A DNA stretch of 64,000 bases from Winogradskyella litoriviva (GCF_013249065.1 NZ_JABRWQ010000006.1:124001-188000), one strand, 5' to 3'. Shown: positions 45,131 to 54,387, numbered from the stretch's first letter. Numbers and translations are program-made. The notes: generated by a model from the letters alone, not told the origin.

Positions 45131-45252
45131 TAATTTTGTAAGTTTAATAGTGTTAAAATAAAGGTCAGCAAGGGGTTTTATTGGTGGTTTTAGATATTAA
45201 AAGGAGAAAACTTAATTATACAAAAAAGAGCGTTGATAAAACGCTCTTTTTC
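45131..45252 (+). ncRNA. candidate small non-coding RNA between nrdB and the LytTR operon
   Basis: An exact -7 box (TAATTTTG, 45131-45138) is followed about 85 bp later by a perfect 12-bp terminator hairpin (AAAAAGAGCGTT at 45223-45234, AACGCTCTTTTT at 45240-45251). The ~105 nt between contain no ATG and no reading frame. This is the only recognisable unit in the 808-bp gap 44802-45610 apart from regulatory repeats. The family is unknown. Confidence 0.45.
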
Positions 45253-45460
45253 CCCTAATAACTAACTTAAATTAATGACAATCAATTTTTAGAAATCGAT
45301 TATTAATAATTAACACTGAAGTGAAAAATAGGATTATTTCATCCTTATCTTTCTAAACTAATAGCTCGAAACTGAATTAAGCAAAACCCTCATAATGCTG
45401 TATAACAAAACAGTCTCAATAAGTCAAATATGCTTATAAAATGCTTATTATCATGTTTCT

Positions 45461-45495
45461 AATGTATAATTGGTAAAAAATAATGTATAACTGGT
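45461..45495 (+). promoter_or_regulatory. 21-bp-spaced direct repeats upstream of the LytTR regulator
   Basis: AATGTATAATTGGT (45461-45474) and AATGTATAACTGGT (45482-45495), 13 of 14 identical and exactly 21 bp apart, two helical turns, the usual geometry of LytTR-domain binding sites. They lie 115-150 bp before the regulator gene. Matching sequence recurs at 49081-49113. Confidence 0.6.
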
Positions 45496-45610
45496 GAGTC
45501 AAATTTTATATTGTTTTTTTCGCATTCTATACATAAAACCATGCATTGCACACATGTTTATATTCATAATCCTCAATATATATTTATATTTATATTAAAT
45601 AAATACAATA

Positions 45611-46345
45611 ATGTTAAAAGCAGTAATCGTAGATGACGAACCCAAAGCTATTCAAAGTTTAATTTGGGAACTCAGTAATTTTAGCAAAGAGATAGAGGTT
45701 ATCGCTTCATTTTCTAATCCAGATGAAGCCTTAGTTTACCTAAGTTCTAACACTCCAGACTGCTTATTTTTAGATGTACAGATGCCTACCATTGGAGGTT
45801 TTCAGTTTTTAGAGAAAATTAATCATTCAGATTTTGCCGTTATTATTACTACGGCCTATGACGAATATGCTATTAAAGCTTTAAAGCATGAGGCTATTGA
45901 TTACCTTTTAAAACCAATCGATTCTGATGATTTAAGAGACTGTATCTCTAAAATTAAGAAACATAGTGAACGTGTAATAAACTCTACAAATTTAGAGCGA
46001 ATGCTCACAAATTTTAATTCTAAATACGATAAAAAACGCATAACAATTAATACCGATGGTAAATTACTCTTCTTAGATGTAGATGATATTATTTATATTG
46101 AATCTGACGGTAATTACAGCACCTTATTTTTAAATAATCAGAAAAAAATAGTTGTTACCAAAAAACTAAAAGAGGTTGATGCTATTTTACCAGAACATTA
46201 TTTCTTTAGAATCCATAATTCTTATATTATTAACCTAAACAAAATAAAGGCCTTTATAAAAAATGAAGGTTACGTTATTATGGATAGTGACCACAAAATT
46301 CCAGTAGCAAGACAGCGAAAATCAGATTTTTTAGAAAAGCTTTAA
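45611..46345 (+). CDS. LytTR-family response regulator
   Basis: 244 residues. Receiver domain (about 1-120) has the acidic pair in VIVDDEPKAI, phospho-acceptor Asp in LFLDVQMP (about 56) and the Lys of LLKPID (about 104). LytTR DNA-binding domain (about 145-244): LLFLDVDDIIYIESDGNYSTLFL and FFRIHNSYIINLNKIKAFIKN. It lies 3 bp before the histidine kinase gene. Direct repeats upstream suggest autoregulation. Confidence 0.94.
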   Translation: MLKAVIVDDEPKAIQSLIWELSNFSKEIEVIASFSNPDEALVYLSSNTPDCLFLDVQMPTIGGFQFLEKINHSDFAVIITTAYDEYAIKALKHEAIDYLLKPIDSDDLRDCISKIKKHSERVINSTNLERMLTNFNSKYDKKRITINTDGKLLFLDVDDIIYIESDGNYSTLFLNNQKKIVVTKKLKEVDAILPEHYFFRIHNSYIINLNKIKAFIKNEGYVIMDSDHKIPVARQRKSDFLEKL

Positions 46346-46348
46346 GCA

Positions 46349-48304
46349 ATGATATCTCAATTCCCAAATAAGCTTTTATTGTTTTGTATTGTACTATTAT
46401 GTTATACTTCGCAAAGTTATACGCAACAAGATGAATTTAACAGCACATTATCTTCAATTATTAAATCTAAACCCAGAGAATATGTTCAATTAGATTCTTT
46501 ATTAAAACCTTTTGAAAGAGATAGCATTAAAATGAAGCAATTGCTAAATACCTCTAAAAGCAATAACTATTACGAAGCATCATGCTATGCTTTAAATGCA
46601 CTTGGCGTAATAAATAGAAATACCTCTAATTACAATACATCTATAAAGTACCATCAAAATGCTAAGAAATATGCAGACTCATCAAAGAATGTTGAATTAG
46701 AAATTATTAGTCTCAATATGATAGGTGTTGCATATAGACGAATGGATGTAATAAAACCAGCATTAGACTATCATACAGAAGCCTTAAAAACAGCCTATTC
46801 TGTTATAAATCCGTCAAAAACAGTTAGACGTAGTATTGCAGTTTCTCAAAATAGTATAGGTAATATATACATGTCATTAAAACAGTATGACTTGGCTATA
46901 GATCAATTTGAAAAATCACTTAAAATTGAAAAAGAAGGTAACAACCAATTAGGTCTTGCCATTAATTATCATAACATAGGTTATGCAGAAGAAGCTAAGG
47001 GTAATTTAAATACAGCGTTAACTAATTATAAAAAATCTTTAGAATATAACAATGCTATAGATTCAGAAATAGGGCGAGTTATTTGCTACAATAGCATTGG
47101 TGGCATTTATCTTAAACAAGAGAATTTTGAAGATGCAGAACCTATTATAAGAACAGCCCTAGACAAGGCATTAAATTTAGATGATCAATTCTACATTACT
47201 TCTTCTTATATTAATTTAGGTGCCTTAGAATACAAGCTAAATCAGTTTTCTATTGCCGAGAAAAACCTAAAAAAGGCACTAAATATTGCAGGCTCCTACA
47301 ACCTAAAATCTTCAGTAGCTGAAGCAAGTAAGCTCCTGTCTAAAATAAATGAAAGAAACAAAAAGTTTGACGTTGCATTAGAGTATTACCAACAAGCCGT
47401 AGACATAGAGAACACCATCTTAACAGAGCAAAACCTTCAATATGTAAATGATATTGCAATAGAATATGAAAACGAAAATAAAAACAATCAAATTAAAGCA
47501 CTAGCATTAGAAAATGAAGCCGTAAGACTCCGTTTAGAACGCAATAAAAATATTCTATTATACACATCTTTATTACTCGGCGTTTTAGGCACTGTTCTAT
47601 TTATAATGAATAGAACAAAAGCTTTAAAAAGAGACAAACATATTTTAACATTAGAGCAAGATATGTTAAGAAGCCAAATGAATCCTCACTTTATTTTTAA
47701 CTCTTTAAACTCTATTAAACTCTACATAATTAACAACGAAAAAGAAAATGCAGTTTATTATCTCAATAAGTTTTCGAAATTAATTCGTAAAATTTTAATG
47801 GCTTCAAAAGAAAAAGAGACTTCATTAGAAGATGAGCTCGAAACCATGAAACTATACATGAATATTGAAAACATTCGCTTCTCTAACGAAATAGATTTTA
47901 AAATAAATGTAGATCCATCAATTAATACAGAAATTACTAAAATACCATCATTGGTGCTTCAACCATTTTTAGAAAACTCGCTTTGGCATGGATTATCATC
48001 TAAAGAAGATAATAAAAAAATTGAACTAAACGTTATTAAAAAATCTAAAAAATTTATTACCGTTGAAATTATAGACAATGGAATAGGAAGATTAGCCTCT
48101 CAAAAAATTAAAGAGCAAAAAAAATTAAAACGAAACTCAGTTGGTATTGATATCACTAAAGCCCGACTTGCCAATTTTTCAGAATCTTTTGAAAATAGTT
48201 ATAGTCTTAAAATTGAAGATTTATATAACAATGAAAAACCTAGCGGCACAAAAATTACATTACAAATACCTACGAGAAAATTAAAGACTAAAGCAGAAAC
48301 CTAA
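46349..48304 (+). CDS. TPR-containing LytS/YehU-type sensor histidine kinase
   Basis: 651 residues. Signal peptide or N-terminal anchor, then about six TPR repeats (about 70-370; for example NSIGNIYMSLKQYDLAIDQFEKSLKIEKEG and INLGALEYKLNQFSIAEKNLKKALNIAG), a coiled-coil, one TM helix (about 402-420) and a His_kinase domain with the phospho-acceptor in MNPHFIFNSLNSIKLYI (about 447-463). The ATPase part has LQPFLENSLWHG and IDNGIGR. Periplasmic TPRs in this family sense unknown cues. Cognate of the preceding regulator. Its 3' end overlaps the convergent gene by 4 bp. Confidence 0.92.
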   Translation: MISQFPNKLLLFCIVLLCYTSQSYTQQDEFNSTLSSIIKSKPREYVQLDSLLKPFERDSIKMKQLLNTSKSNNYYEASCYALNALGVINRNTSNYNTSIKYHQNAKKYADSSKNVELEIISLNMIGVAYRRMDVIKPALDYHTEALKTAYSVINPSKTVRRSIAVSQNSIGNIYMSLKQYDLAIDQFEKSLKIEKEGNNQLGLAINYHNIGYAEEAKGNLNTALTNYKKSLEYNNAIDSEIGRVICYNSIGGIYLKQENFEDAEPIIRTALDKALNLDDQFYITSSYINLGALEYKLNQFSIAEKNLKKALNIAGSYNLKSSVAEASKLLSKINERNKKFDVALEYYQQAVDIENTILTEQNLQYVNDIAIEYENENKNNQIKALALENEAVRLRLERNKNILLYTSLLLGVLGTVLFIMNRTKALKRDKHILTLEQDMLRSQMNPHFIFNSLNSIKLYIINNEKENAVYYLNKFSKLIRKILMASKEKETSLEDELETMKLYMNIENIRFSNEIDFKINVDPSINTEITKIPSLVLQPFLENSLWHGLSSKEDNKKIELNVIKKSKKFITVEIIDNGIGRLASQKIKEQKKLKRNSVGIDITKARLANFSESFENSYSLKIEDLYNNEKPSGTKITLQIPTRKLKTKAET

Positions 48305-49014
48305 CCACCAAAAGCACTCAACATTGAACCATATTTTGTGGTATCTATTGAAAACTCTGTCTCCTCTAAACTAATACACTCCATGGTCATATTATTTTTT
48401 GATTTCTTTTTATCTACATAAGTCATTTCCATCATTAAGCCATTTTCTGCATACTTTTCTACTATTGCACCATTAAATCCTTTTGGCATATTTTTTACAT
48501 TAGACCCAAAAGCTTTGCTAAAACTCACCGGTACATCATCTGTAATATAAAATGTAATTTTTACCTCATCGTTTTCACTTACATAACCTTCACATTCGTA
48601 ACCATTTATTGTTTTTGAATCAATTTCTGTAAACGTATAATCAGACATATCATCATCAGACTTAAAATCTGATGCTTTAAGTTTTGTTTTTTGAACTACT
48701 TTTTTGTCCATCATTTCCATAAACATTGCTGCAATTTGTAATTCTGCATCCATAACCATAAATATTTTAGAATCGTTATTACCCTTATTCATCTCAGGGC
48801 TATCAAAACCAAAATATTCTTCATCTTTACTTAAGTAATAATCAAAAGTGATGTCTCCTTTTTTATGTGTCATTTTCAATTTGTAGATATAATCGAAATC
48901 ATAAGAGTCAGGAAGTTCTGCTTTACTAGCTTTTCCGAATTGTGCAAACGCTGGTTGCAACATCAAAAAACAAACAAGGAATACAATATTTTTTAAAAAT
49001 TTTAAAGTTTTCAT
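48301..49014 (-). CDS. secreted protein of unknown function (DUF4412-like), probable target of the LytTR system
   Basis: 237 residues with a signal peptide (cleavage after PAFAQ). The pattern of beta strands with methionine-rich central part (FMVMDAELQIAAMFMEMMDKKVV) and the later KTINGYECEGYVSENDEVKITFYITDDV resembles DUF4412 proteins; family assignment is tentative. It converges with the histidine kinase gene, and its upstream region carries the same ATGTATAATTGG element as the regulator's promoter, so it may be controlled by this two-component system. Confidence 0.6.
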   Translation of the reverse strand: MKTLKFLKNIVFLVCFLMLQPAFAQFGKASKAELPDSYDFDYIYKLKMTHKKGDITFDYYLSKDEEYFGFDSPEMNKGNNDSKIFMVMDAELQIAAMFMEMMDKKVVQKTKLKASDFKSDDDMSDYTFTEIDSKTINGYECEGYVSENDEVKITFYITDDVPVSFSKAFGSNVKNMPKGFNGAIVEKYAENGLMMEMTYVDKKKSKNNMTMECISLEETEFSIDTTKYGSMLSAFGG

Positions 49015-49080
49015 GAGAGACGGATTTTTAGATTAATAAGTCCTTAACTTAAAATTTTAAAACCTAACAATCAATAGATT

Positions 49081-49113
49081 ATGTGTAAACAGAAGCTAGT
49101 TATGTATAATTGG
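49081..49113 (-). promoter_or_regulatory. LytTR-site-like repeats upstream of the DUF4412-like gene
   Basis: ATGTATAATTGG at 49102-49113 is identical over 12 bases to the repeat at 45462-45473. A weaker copy ATGTGTAAACAG (8 of 12) starts at 49081, exactly 21 bp away. On the minus strand they lie 67-99 bp before the start codon of the 48301-49014 gene. Confidence 0.5.
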
Positions 49114-49191
49114 ATAAGTAGATAAATAAAAACAAAGGAGATTCTTACAGTAAGTTTTAAAGCACAAAAAAACAATTTTGATTAAAAAGTA

Positions 49192-49761
49192 CTAACGGTT
49201 AAAAGTTTCTGCCACTTTCTCTAACTCAGCATACCAATCTTCTCCAAATTTTCTAATTAAGGCTTCTTTTACAAACTTGTAAACAGGCACTTGCAATTCT
49301 TTACCCAAAGAACAGGCATCATCGCAAATTTCCCATTTATCGTAATTAACGCCAGAAAATTCGCTGTACTCTCTAACTCTTATAGGATATAAATGACAAG
49401 ATACTGGCTTTTTCCAAGAAATTTCTCCTTGGTTATAAGCTTCCTCAATAGCACAAAGCGCAGTTTTTTTCTCATCAAAAATAACATACGCACAATCAGC
49501 TCCATTAATAAGAGGTGTTTCTAATTCGTCAAAATCTGTAGTAATAGAAGTACCTTGTTGCTCAATAGCTTCAATACCTTCTTGTCGTAAAAATGGTTTT
49601 ACTTTAGGATAAATATCTTCTAATATTTTTACTTCTTCTGCAGATAAAGGTGCTCCTGCGTCACCATCTATGCAGCAAGCTCCTTTACAAGCTGATAGAT
49701 TACAAACAAAATCCTTTTCTATAATGTCTTCTGAGACAATTGTTTTTCCGAGTTGAAACAT
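49192..49761 (-). CDS. DUF3109 family cysteine-rich protein
   Basis: 189 residues. Cysteines in FVCNLSACKGACCIDGDAGAPL (about 20-41), ADCAYVIF, TALCAIE, VSCHLYPIR and CDDACSLG form the pattern of the DUF3109/YkgJ-like group, thought to bind a metal or cluster. Cytoplasmic, no signal. Function not known. It is divergent from marC, and the 198 bp between them hold the marC promoter. Confidence 0.8.
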   Translation of the reverse strand: MFQLGKTIVSEDIIEKDFVCNLSACKGACCIDGDAGAPLSAEEVKILEDIYPKVKPFLRQEGIEAIEQQGTSITTDFDELETPLINGADCAYVIFDEKKTALCAIEEAYNQGEISWKKPVSCHLYPIRVREYSEFSGVNYDKWEICDDACSLGKELQVPVYKFVKEALIRKFGEDWYAELEKVAETFNR

Positions 49762-49824
49762 GTCGCAAAAATAATTAAACTTAATCTATTTCAAAGTTGA
49801 AATGTTATTATTCGTTATTTACTA

Positions 49825-49854
49825 TTGTAAATCTGTAATATTATTGCACCTTTG
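49825..49854 (+). promoter_or_regulatory. promoter of marC with -33 TTG and -7 box
   Basis: TTG at 49825-49827, a 19-bp spacer, then CACCTTTG at 49847-49854 (one mismatch from TAnnTTTG). The resulting leader of about 100 nt contains nested dyads, including GTATTTCAAATAC (49901-49913) and AAATACAAA further on. Confidence 0.5.
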
Positions 49855-49959
49855 CAAAAAATTTCGAAAAATAATTGTCTTTTTTGTCATATAAGCATTT
49901 GTATTTCAAATACTTGTATCCCAAATACAAAGATTGTAGTAAATTTAAAATATTAAAAA

Positions 49960-50541
49960 ATGGAATTAAATTTTAAAGAAATATTTACGGCTTTTATGGT
50001 TCTATTCGCTGTAATCGATATTATTGGTAGTATTCCAATAATCATAGACCTTAAGAAAAAAGCTGGACATATTGAAAGCAGAAAAGCGTCAATAATTGCT
50101 GGTGTTATAATGGTCATTTTTCTGTTTGTAGGAAAGAGTTTATTGAACCTAATTGGTATAGATGTAAATTCATTTGCTGTTGCTGGTGCCTTTGTTATAT
50201 TCTTTATCGCCTTAGAAATGGTATTAGGAATAACACTTTACAAAGATGATGAAGGTGATTCAATGACCACTTCGGTTTTCCCTTTAGCATTTCCGCTTAT
50301 GGCAGGACCTGGAAGTTTAACCACATTATTATCTTTACGTGCAGAATTTGCAATCGAAAACATAATCGTTGCCGTTATTTGTAACGTTATTGTAATTTAT
50401 ATTGTTCTAAAGACATCATCAAAAATTGAAAAAATGATTGGAGCAAACGGTATAAAAATTATAAGAAAAGTTTTTGGTGTAATTTTGTTAGCTATTGCAG
50501 TAAAATTATTTGCTCATAATATTAAAGAATTATTAGCATAA
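49960..50541 (+). CDS. MarC family integral membrane protein
   Basis: 193 residues with six hydrophobic segments. The family-typical start is FTAFMVLFAVIDIIGSIPIIIDL and the mid block is VFPLAFPLMAGPGSLTTLLSL. The family was once linked to multiple antibiotic resistance; its actual role is unclear. It starts a short operon with two further genes (14-bp gap, then a 1-bp overlap). Confidence 0.88.
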   Translation: MELNFKEIFTAFMVLFAVIDIIGSIPIIIDLKKKAGHIESRKASIIAGVIMVIFLFVGKSLLNLIGIDVNSFAVAGAFVIFFIALEMVLGITLYKDDEGDSMTTSVFPLAFPLMAGPGSLTTLLSLRAEFAIENIIVAVICNVIVIYIVLKTSSKIEKMIGANGIKIIRKVFGVILLAIAVKLFAHNIKELLA

Positions 50542-50555
50542 AACTATTTTTAATC

Positions 50556-50756
50556 ATGAAGATATTCACCATTATTCTTTCAGTTATCGCAGTTGCACTT
50601 ATTATTTTTAATGCTACTAAATTAAATTTTAACGCGCTTTTTGAAGGCGAAAGTCAAACAGCATTAATAACTATAGTAGCAGCACTTTGTGCACTTGTTC
50701 TATTGCAGATTCTTAGAATATCTAAGAAAATTGAAAAATTAAGTAATAAAGGTTAA
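50556..50756 (+). CDS. small two-helix membrane protein
   Basis: 66 residues: hydrophobic segments at about 3-20 and 36-53, with a short Lys-rich end. No family recognised. It lies between marC and an oxidoreductase gene and overlaps the latter by one base (TAATG), so it is translated in the same operon. Confidence 0.65.
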   Translation: MKIFTIILSVIAVALIIFNATKLNFNALFEGESQTALITIVAALCALVLLQILRISKKIEKLSNKG

Positions 50757-51361
50757 TGAGTTTTGATGTCTTAATAATAGGTGGAGGCGCATCAGGTTTA
50801 TCTTGCGCTTTAGTTTTGGGTTCTGCTAAAAACAAGCCTTTTGCCATCGGAAAACATATCGGTATTATTACCCATCAAAAGACATCACACCTTCAAAATG
50901 CTTTATTTAATAATGTTTTGGGCTTAAAACCTGGCACTTTAGGTGAGGACATTTTAAATGATGGTGTAAAACAACTCCATGATTTATATCCTCATGTTAA
51001 TCAAATTGACAATGAAAAAGTGATATCTATTTTAAAAAACAATGATGGTTATACTATTGAAACCAATAGAAACACTTATAACTCAAAAATTGTAGTAATA
51101 ACAGTTGGTTACACTAACTTAATGACAATTAGTGGACTAGAATGCTATATAGAACCGCATCCAAGAGCAGCAAAAGAAAAAGATAGAATTTGGTTAAAAA
51201 ATACAGACCATCTTATTGAAAAAAATTTATATGTTGCCGGAACATTAGCAGGTTGGCGTAGTCAATTCGCTATAGCTAGTGGAAGCGGAGCTCATGTAGC
51301 TACTGATATTTTAACACTCTGGAATAACGGCAAGCACACTAAAGTTCACGATAAGAAATAG
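50756..51361 (+). CDS. compact FAD-dependent oxidoreductase (thioredoxin-reductase-like)
   Basis: 201 residues. The dinucleotide fold GGGASGLSCALVLGSA is at the N terminus (about 8-23), and the C-terminal FAD-contact block YVAGTLAGWRSQFAIASGSGAHVATDIL fits pyridine-nucleotide-disulfide reductases. At 201 residues it is much shorter than thioredoxin reductase (~310). The NAD(P)H domain and the CxxC redox pair are missing, so the substrate is unknown. It converges with the S41 protease gene. Confidence 0.75.
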   Translation: MSFDVLIIGGGASGLSCALVLGSAKNKPFAIGKHIGIITHQKTSHLQNALFNNVLGLKPGTLGEDILNDGVKQLHDLYPHVNQIDNEKVISILKNNDGYTIETNRNTYNSKIVVITVGYTNLMTISGLECYIEPHPRAAKEKDRIWLKNTDHLIEKNLYVAGTLAGWRSQFAIASGSGAHVATDILTLWNNGKHTKVHDKK

Positions 51362-51372
51362 CTTAATTTAGG

Positions 51373-52983
51373 TTAATCTTGAATAAAATGAGGATGCTCA
51401 GAACTCAAAAGAATCACTTCTTGTACCATTATATCCTCTTTATTTATAACTTCTTCAAATGCATTGTCATCAAATAATTGACGAGCAAGTGTTGCTTTTA
51501 TAATTCGTCTTATTTCGTCATTATACGCTACAAAAGTGATATTTGTACGTTCTCTTTTATTTACATACTCCTGAAAACGAACTACAATATCATCACTTAC
51601 TTCAAAATTATTAATAAAATCATATTTAGATATATCTTGATATATGGTTCTATCTTTATCTAATTCTTCAAAAACAAAATAGCCAAAATGACCACGTCTT
51701 CTTAAATAATTAATGGTTTCGTTATCAAATAAACGATCGACTGGCACAAATACGTCTGGTATAATTCCTCCTCCTCCATAAACTACTTTTCCTTTTGGCG
51801 TGGTAAATTTTAAAGAATCATCTACTTCAATACTTTCTTCGTCTGCCAACTCTCCTGTTCTTAATCTTTTATAATAATCGTTGTAATAATCATCATTGCT
51901 TCCATTTACATATGGTTTTTGTATTGAGCGTCCGGTTGGTGTGTAATATCTAGAAACTGTTAATCTAACAGCACTTCCATCGCCTAAAGCCATTTCGCGT
52001 TGTACTAAACCTTTTCCGTAAGAACGCCTACCTACAATAATGCCTTTATCATTATCTTGAAGTGCGCCTGCAATAACTTCACTTGCTGAAGCAGAATTTT
52101 CATTGATTAAAATATAAATTTCACCTTCTTCAAAATCACCTTTACTTGTAGCATAAACGCGTTCTTCTTTTCCTTTTTTATCTCTTGTAAATAATATTAG
52201 TTTATCATCTTCTAAAAATTCGTCAGCAATTTGTTCTGCAATACCTAAAAAACCACCAGGATTATCTCTTAAATCTAAAACTAACTTTGTTGCGCCTAAA
52301 TCTTTAAGTTCTTCTAATGCATACTTAAATTCTTTATAAGTAGATTCTGCAAAACGATTCATTTTTATAAATCCTAAATCGTCTGTTAGCATATAAGCAG
52401 CATCAATACTTTTAATTGGAATTTCTTTTCGCTTTACTTCGAACTCCAACAATTCATCTTCTCCTTTTCTAAAAACTGTAAGATTTACTTTGCTGTTTTT
52501 TTCGCCTCTAAGTTTTTCACCTAAAAATTCATTATCAATTTTTCGACCATAAAGCGTATCGCCATTAGCGTATAGAATACGGTCGCCACTCATAATACCT
52601 GCGCGCTCACTTGGTCCTCCTTCTGTAGGTTTTACCACAGCAATAGTATCTTTATATGGATAAAAATTAATACCTATGCCAACAAAATTACCCTTCATGT
52701 TTTCAGTAATTCGCTCTAAATCCTCTTTTGGAATGTAAGATGAATGTGGATCGAGATTATTTAAAATACCGTTAACTGTAACATCAACAATACTATCCGT
52801 ATTAACCTCTTCTACATATTCGTAGTCTATATAATCTATTAATCGATTGAGCTTATCTTTTTTACTATTTGTTGAAAAAAGGTTATCTGAAGAATCTGTA
52901 AAATTTAGTCGTCCTCCAATAATAACACCTGCTGCAATTGCAACACCTATAATAAGCGGTATGTATTTATTTTTTGTAACCAT
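51373..52983 (-). CDS. S41-family C-terminal processing peptidase (CtpA-like)
   Basis: 536 residues. N-terminal TM anchor (about 8-24), PDZ domain (about 90-170: VGIGINFYPYKDTIAVVKPTEGGPSERAGIMSGDRI) and S41 catalytic domain with KLVLDLRDNPGGFLGIAEQIADEFL, the serine in INENSASASEVIAGALQDND (about 295-314) and the lysine in GRRSYGKGLVQ (about 320-330). A ~180-residue C-terminal extension follows. It cleaves periplasmic or envelope proteins near their C termini. It ends the deaminase-protease pair (adjacent genes, no gap). Confidence 0.92.
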   Translation of the reverse strand: MVTKNKYIPLIIGVAIAAGVIIGGRLNFTDSSDNLFSTNSKKDKLNRLIDYIDYEYVEEVNTDSIVDVTVNGILNNLDPHSSYIPKEDLERITENMKGNFVGIGINFYPYKDTIAVVKPTEGGPSERAGIMSGDRILYANGDTLYGRKIDNEFLGEKLRGEKNSKVNLTVFRKGEDELLEFEVKRKEIPIKSIDAAYMLTDDLGFIKMNRFAESTYKEFKYALEELKDLGATKLVLDLRDNPGGFLGIAEQIADEFLEDDKLILFTRDKKGKEERVYATSKGDFEEGEIYILINENSASASEVIAGALQDNDKGIIVGRRSYGKGLVQREMALGDGSAVRLTVSRYYTPTGRSIQKPYVNGSNDDYYNDYYKRLRTGELADEESIEVDDSLKFTTPKGKVVYGGGGIIPDVFVPVDRLFDNETINYLRRRGHFGYFVFEELDKDRTIYQDISKYDFINNFEVSDDIVVRFQEYVNKRERTNITFVAYNDEIRRIIKATLARQLFDDNAFEEVINKEDIMVQEVILLSSEHPHFIQD

Positions 52984-53436
52984 TTAGTTACCCAATAAAT
53001 GGGCATCTTCTTTTAAATCTTCAATAAGTTCTAATTCAATGCCAGCTTTTTCAAGAAACTTAATTCCAGAATCGTCCTTATAACCTTGATGATAAACCAC
53101 TCTTACTATACCTGCTTGGTGAATTAATTTGCTACATTCTTTACAAGGTGATAAAGTAATATATAAAGTAGCTCCTTGGCAAGACTGTGTTGATGCTGCT
53201 ACTTTTAATATGGCATTAGCTTCTGCATGCAATACATACCACTTAGTGTATCCTTCATCATCTTCGCAGTAGTTTTCAAAACCAGTTGGTGTACCATTGT
53301 ACCCATCAGATATTATCATTCTATCTTTTACAATAAGTGCACCAACTTGTTTGCGCTTACAATGGGATAGTTTTCCCCATTCTTTCGCTATACGCAAATA
53401 GGCTTTATCGTAACGTAATTGTTTTGTGTTTGGCAT
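52984..53436 (-). CDS. deoxycytidylate (dCMP) deaminase family protein (ComEB-like)
   Basis: 150 residues. Zinc site: HAEANAIL (about 71-78) and PCKECSKLI (about 98-106). The N-terminal LRIAKEWGKLSHCKRKQVGALIVKDRMIISDGYNGTPTGFENYCED matches dCMP deaminases. It converts dCMP to dUMP for thymidylate supply. It overlaps nothing but directly abuts the S41 protease gene. Confidence 0.88.
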   Translation of the reverse strand: MPNTKQLRYDKAYLRIAKEWGKLSHCKRKQVGALIVKDRMIISDGYNGTPTGFENYCEDDEGYTKWYVLHAEANAILKVAASTQSCQGATLYITLSPCKECSKLIHQAGIVRVVYHQGYKDDSGIKFLEKAGIELELIEDLKEDAHLLGN

Positions 53437-53531
53437 TAAAAATTTTCTAGTAAATCTTACACTTGTAATTAACGAATATAAACGGTTAGTATTTTATAAC
53501 CAATTTACCATCCCTAAAATTTAACCAAACT

Positions 53532-54128
53532 TTAAGTATTACTGAATAATTCGCTTCCTAAAATCATCGGAATTACCAATCCTGCAACAACCGAAGATAG
53601 AACCATCACCCAATCGCGACGCGAAACTCTAAACACAGTTTGACATAAAAAACCTAAAAATAAAACGATAAATACTATTATGATTTGTGCAAATTCAATA
53701 CCTAGAGCAAATTCAATGAGTAATTCTAGTTTGTTCTCACTTTTACCAGAGAACATTTTAAATTCTCTTGCAAAACCTAATCCATGGACTAATCCAAAAA
53801 ATAAAGTTGTAAAAAATAACAAGCCAATATTATTTGATTTTGTTTTCTTACCACTTGTAAATACATTATAAACAGCCGTAACTAATATAGTTACAGGAAT
53901 TAAAAATTCTACTAATTTACCATTAACTGTTACAATATTATAAGCAGCAAGAACTAAAGATAGTGTATGACCAATAGTAAATACCGACACCAATATGAGT
54001 ACGCGTTTCCAATCTTTAAACAGGTATGGAACAGTTAAAACCATTAAAAAAAGTACATGATCATAACCATTAATATCTAAAACGTGGTTCATGCCATATT
54101 CAACATTAAACCAAAAATTATCTAACAT
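53532..54128 (-). CDS. HupE/UreJ-family membrane protein
   Basis: 198 residues with about six TM helices. NHVLDINGYDHVLFLMVLTVPYLF at the N terminus and FGLVHGLGFAREFK in the middle are the histidine motifs of the HupE/UreJ group, some of which transport nickel or cobalt. No hydrogenase or urease genes are nearby, so the metal is unknown; cobalt for the adjacent B12-dependent methionine synthase is a thought only. It is divergent from the SAM riboswitch unit. Confidence 0.8.
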   Translation of the reverse strand: MLDNFWFNVEYGMNHVLDINGYDHVLFLMVLTVPYLFKDWKRVLILVSVFTIGHTLSLVLAAYNIVTVNGKLVEFLIPVTILVTAVYNVFTSGKKTKSNNIGLLFFTTLFFGLVHGLGFAREFKMFSGKSENKLELLIEFALGIEFAQIIIVFIVLFLGFLCQTVFRVSRRDWVMVLSSVVAGLVIPMILGSELFSNT

Positions 54129-54263
54129 AATTAATTCTTAGGGATTCATCAAAGTTACAATTAAAAGCATATACGTTTTTGTTAAAATAAAGTGAATAAT
54201 GTTTGTTTTTTGTCATTTTCTTTCGGAATATTGTACTTCACAAAGTTCAAATAACTTATTGAG

Positions 54264-54387
54264 ATGTTATCAAGAAAGGCAGAGGGATTAGACCCAACGA
54301 AGCCTTAGCAACCCTTAAACTTATTAAGAAGGTGCTAAATTCTACTTAATTAGCGATTCATTTATCGTTTAATTGGATAGATAACCA
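54264..54387 (+). ncRNA. SAM-I (S-box) riboswitch
   Basis: The conserved S-box core is visible: ATCAAGAAAGGCAGAGGGAT, then GAAGCCTTAGCAACCC and GGTGCTAAATTC. The P1 stem closes with GTTATC (54266-54271) and GATAAC (54380-54385). It lies about 100 nt before metZ and heads a methionine-synthesis gene set, so S-adenosylmethionine repression is expected. The expression platform is the stretch 54388-54440 (a loose ATTACC/GGTAGT hairpin followed by a T-rich run); its exact form is uncertain. Confidence 0.93.

Noticed and set aside
45398..45410. Third TGTATAA copy upstream of the LytTR regulator
   Set aside because: It is offset by 64 bp rather than a multiple of 21 and shares only seven bases; taken as chance.
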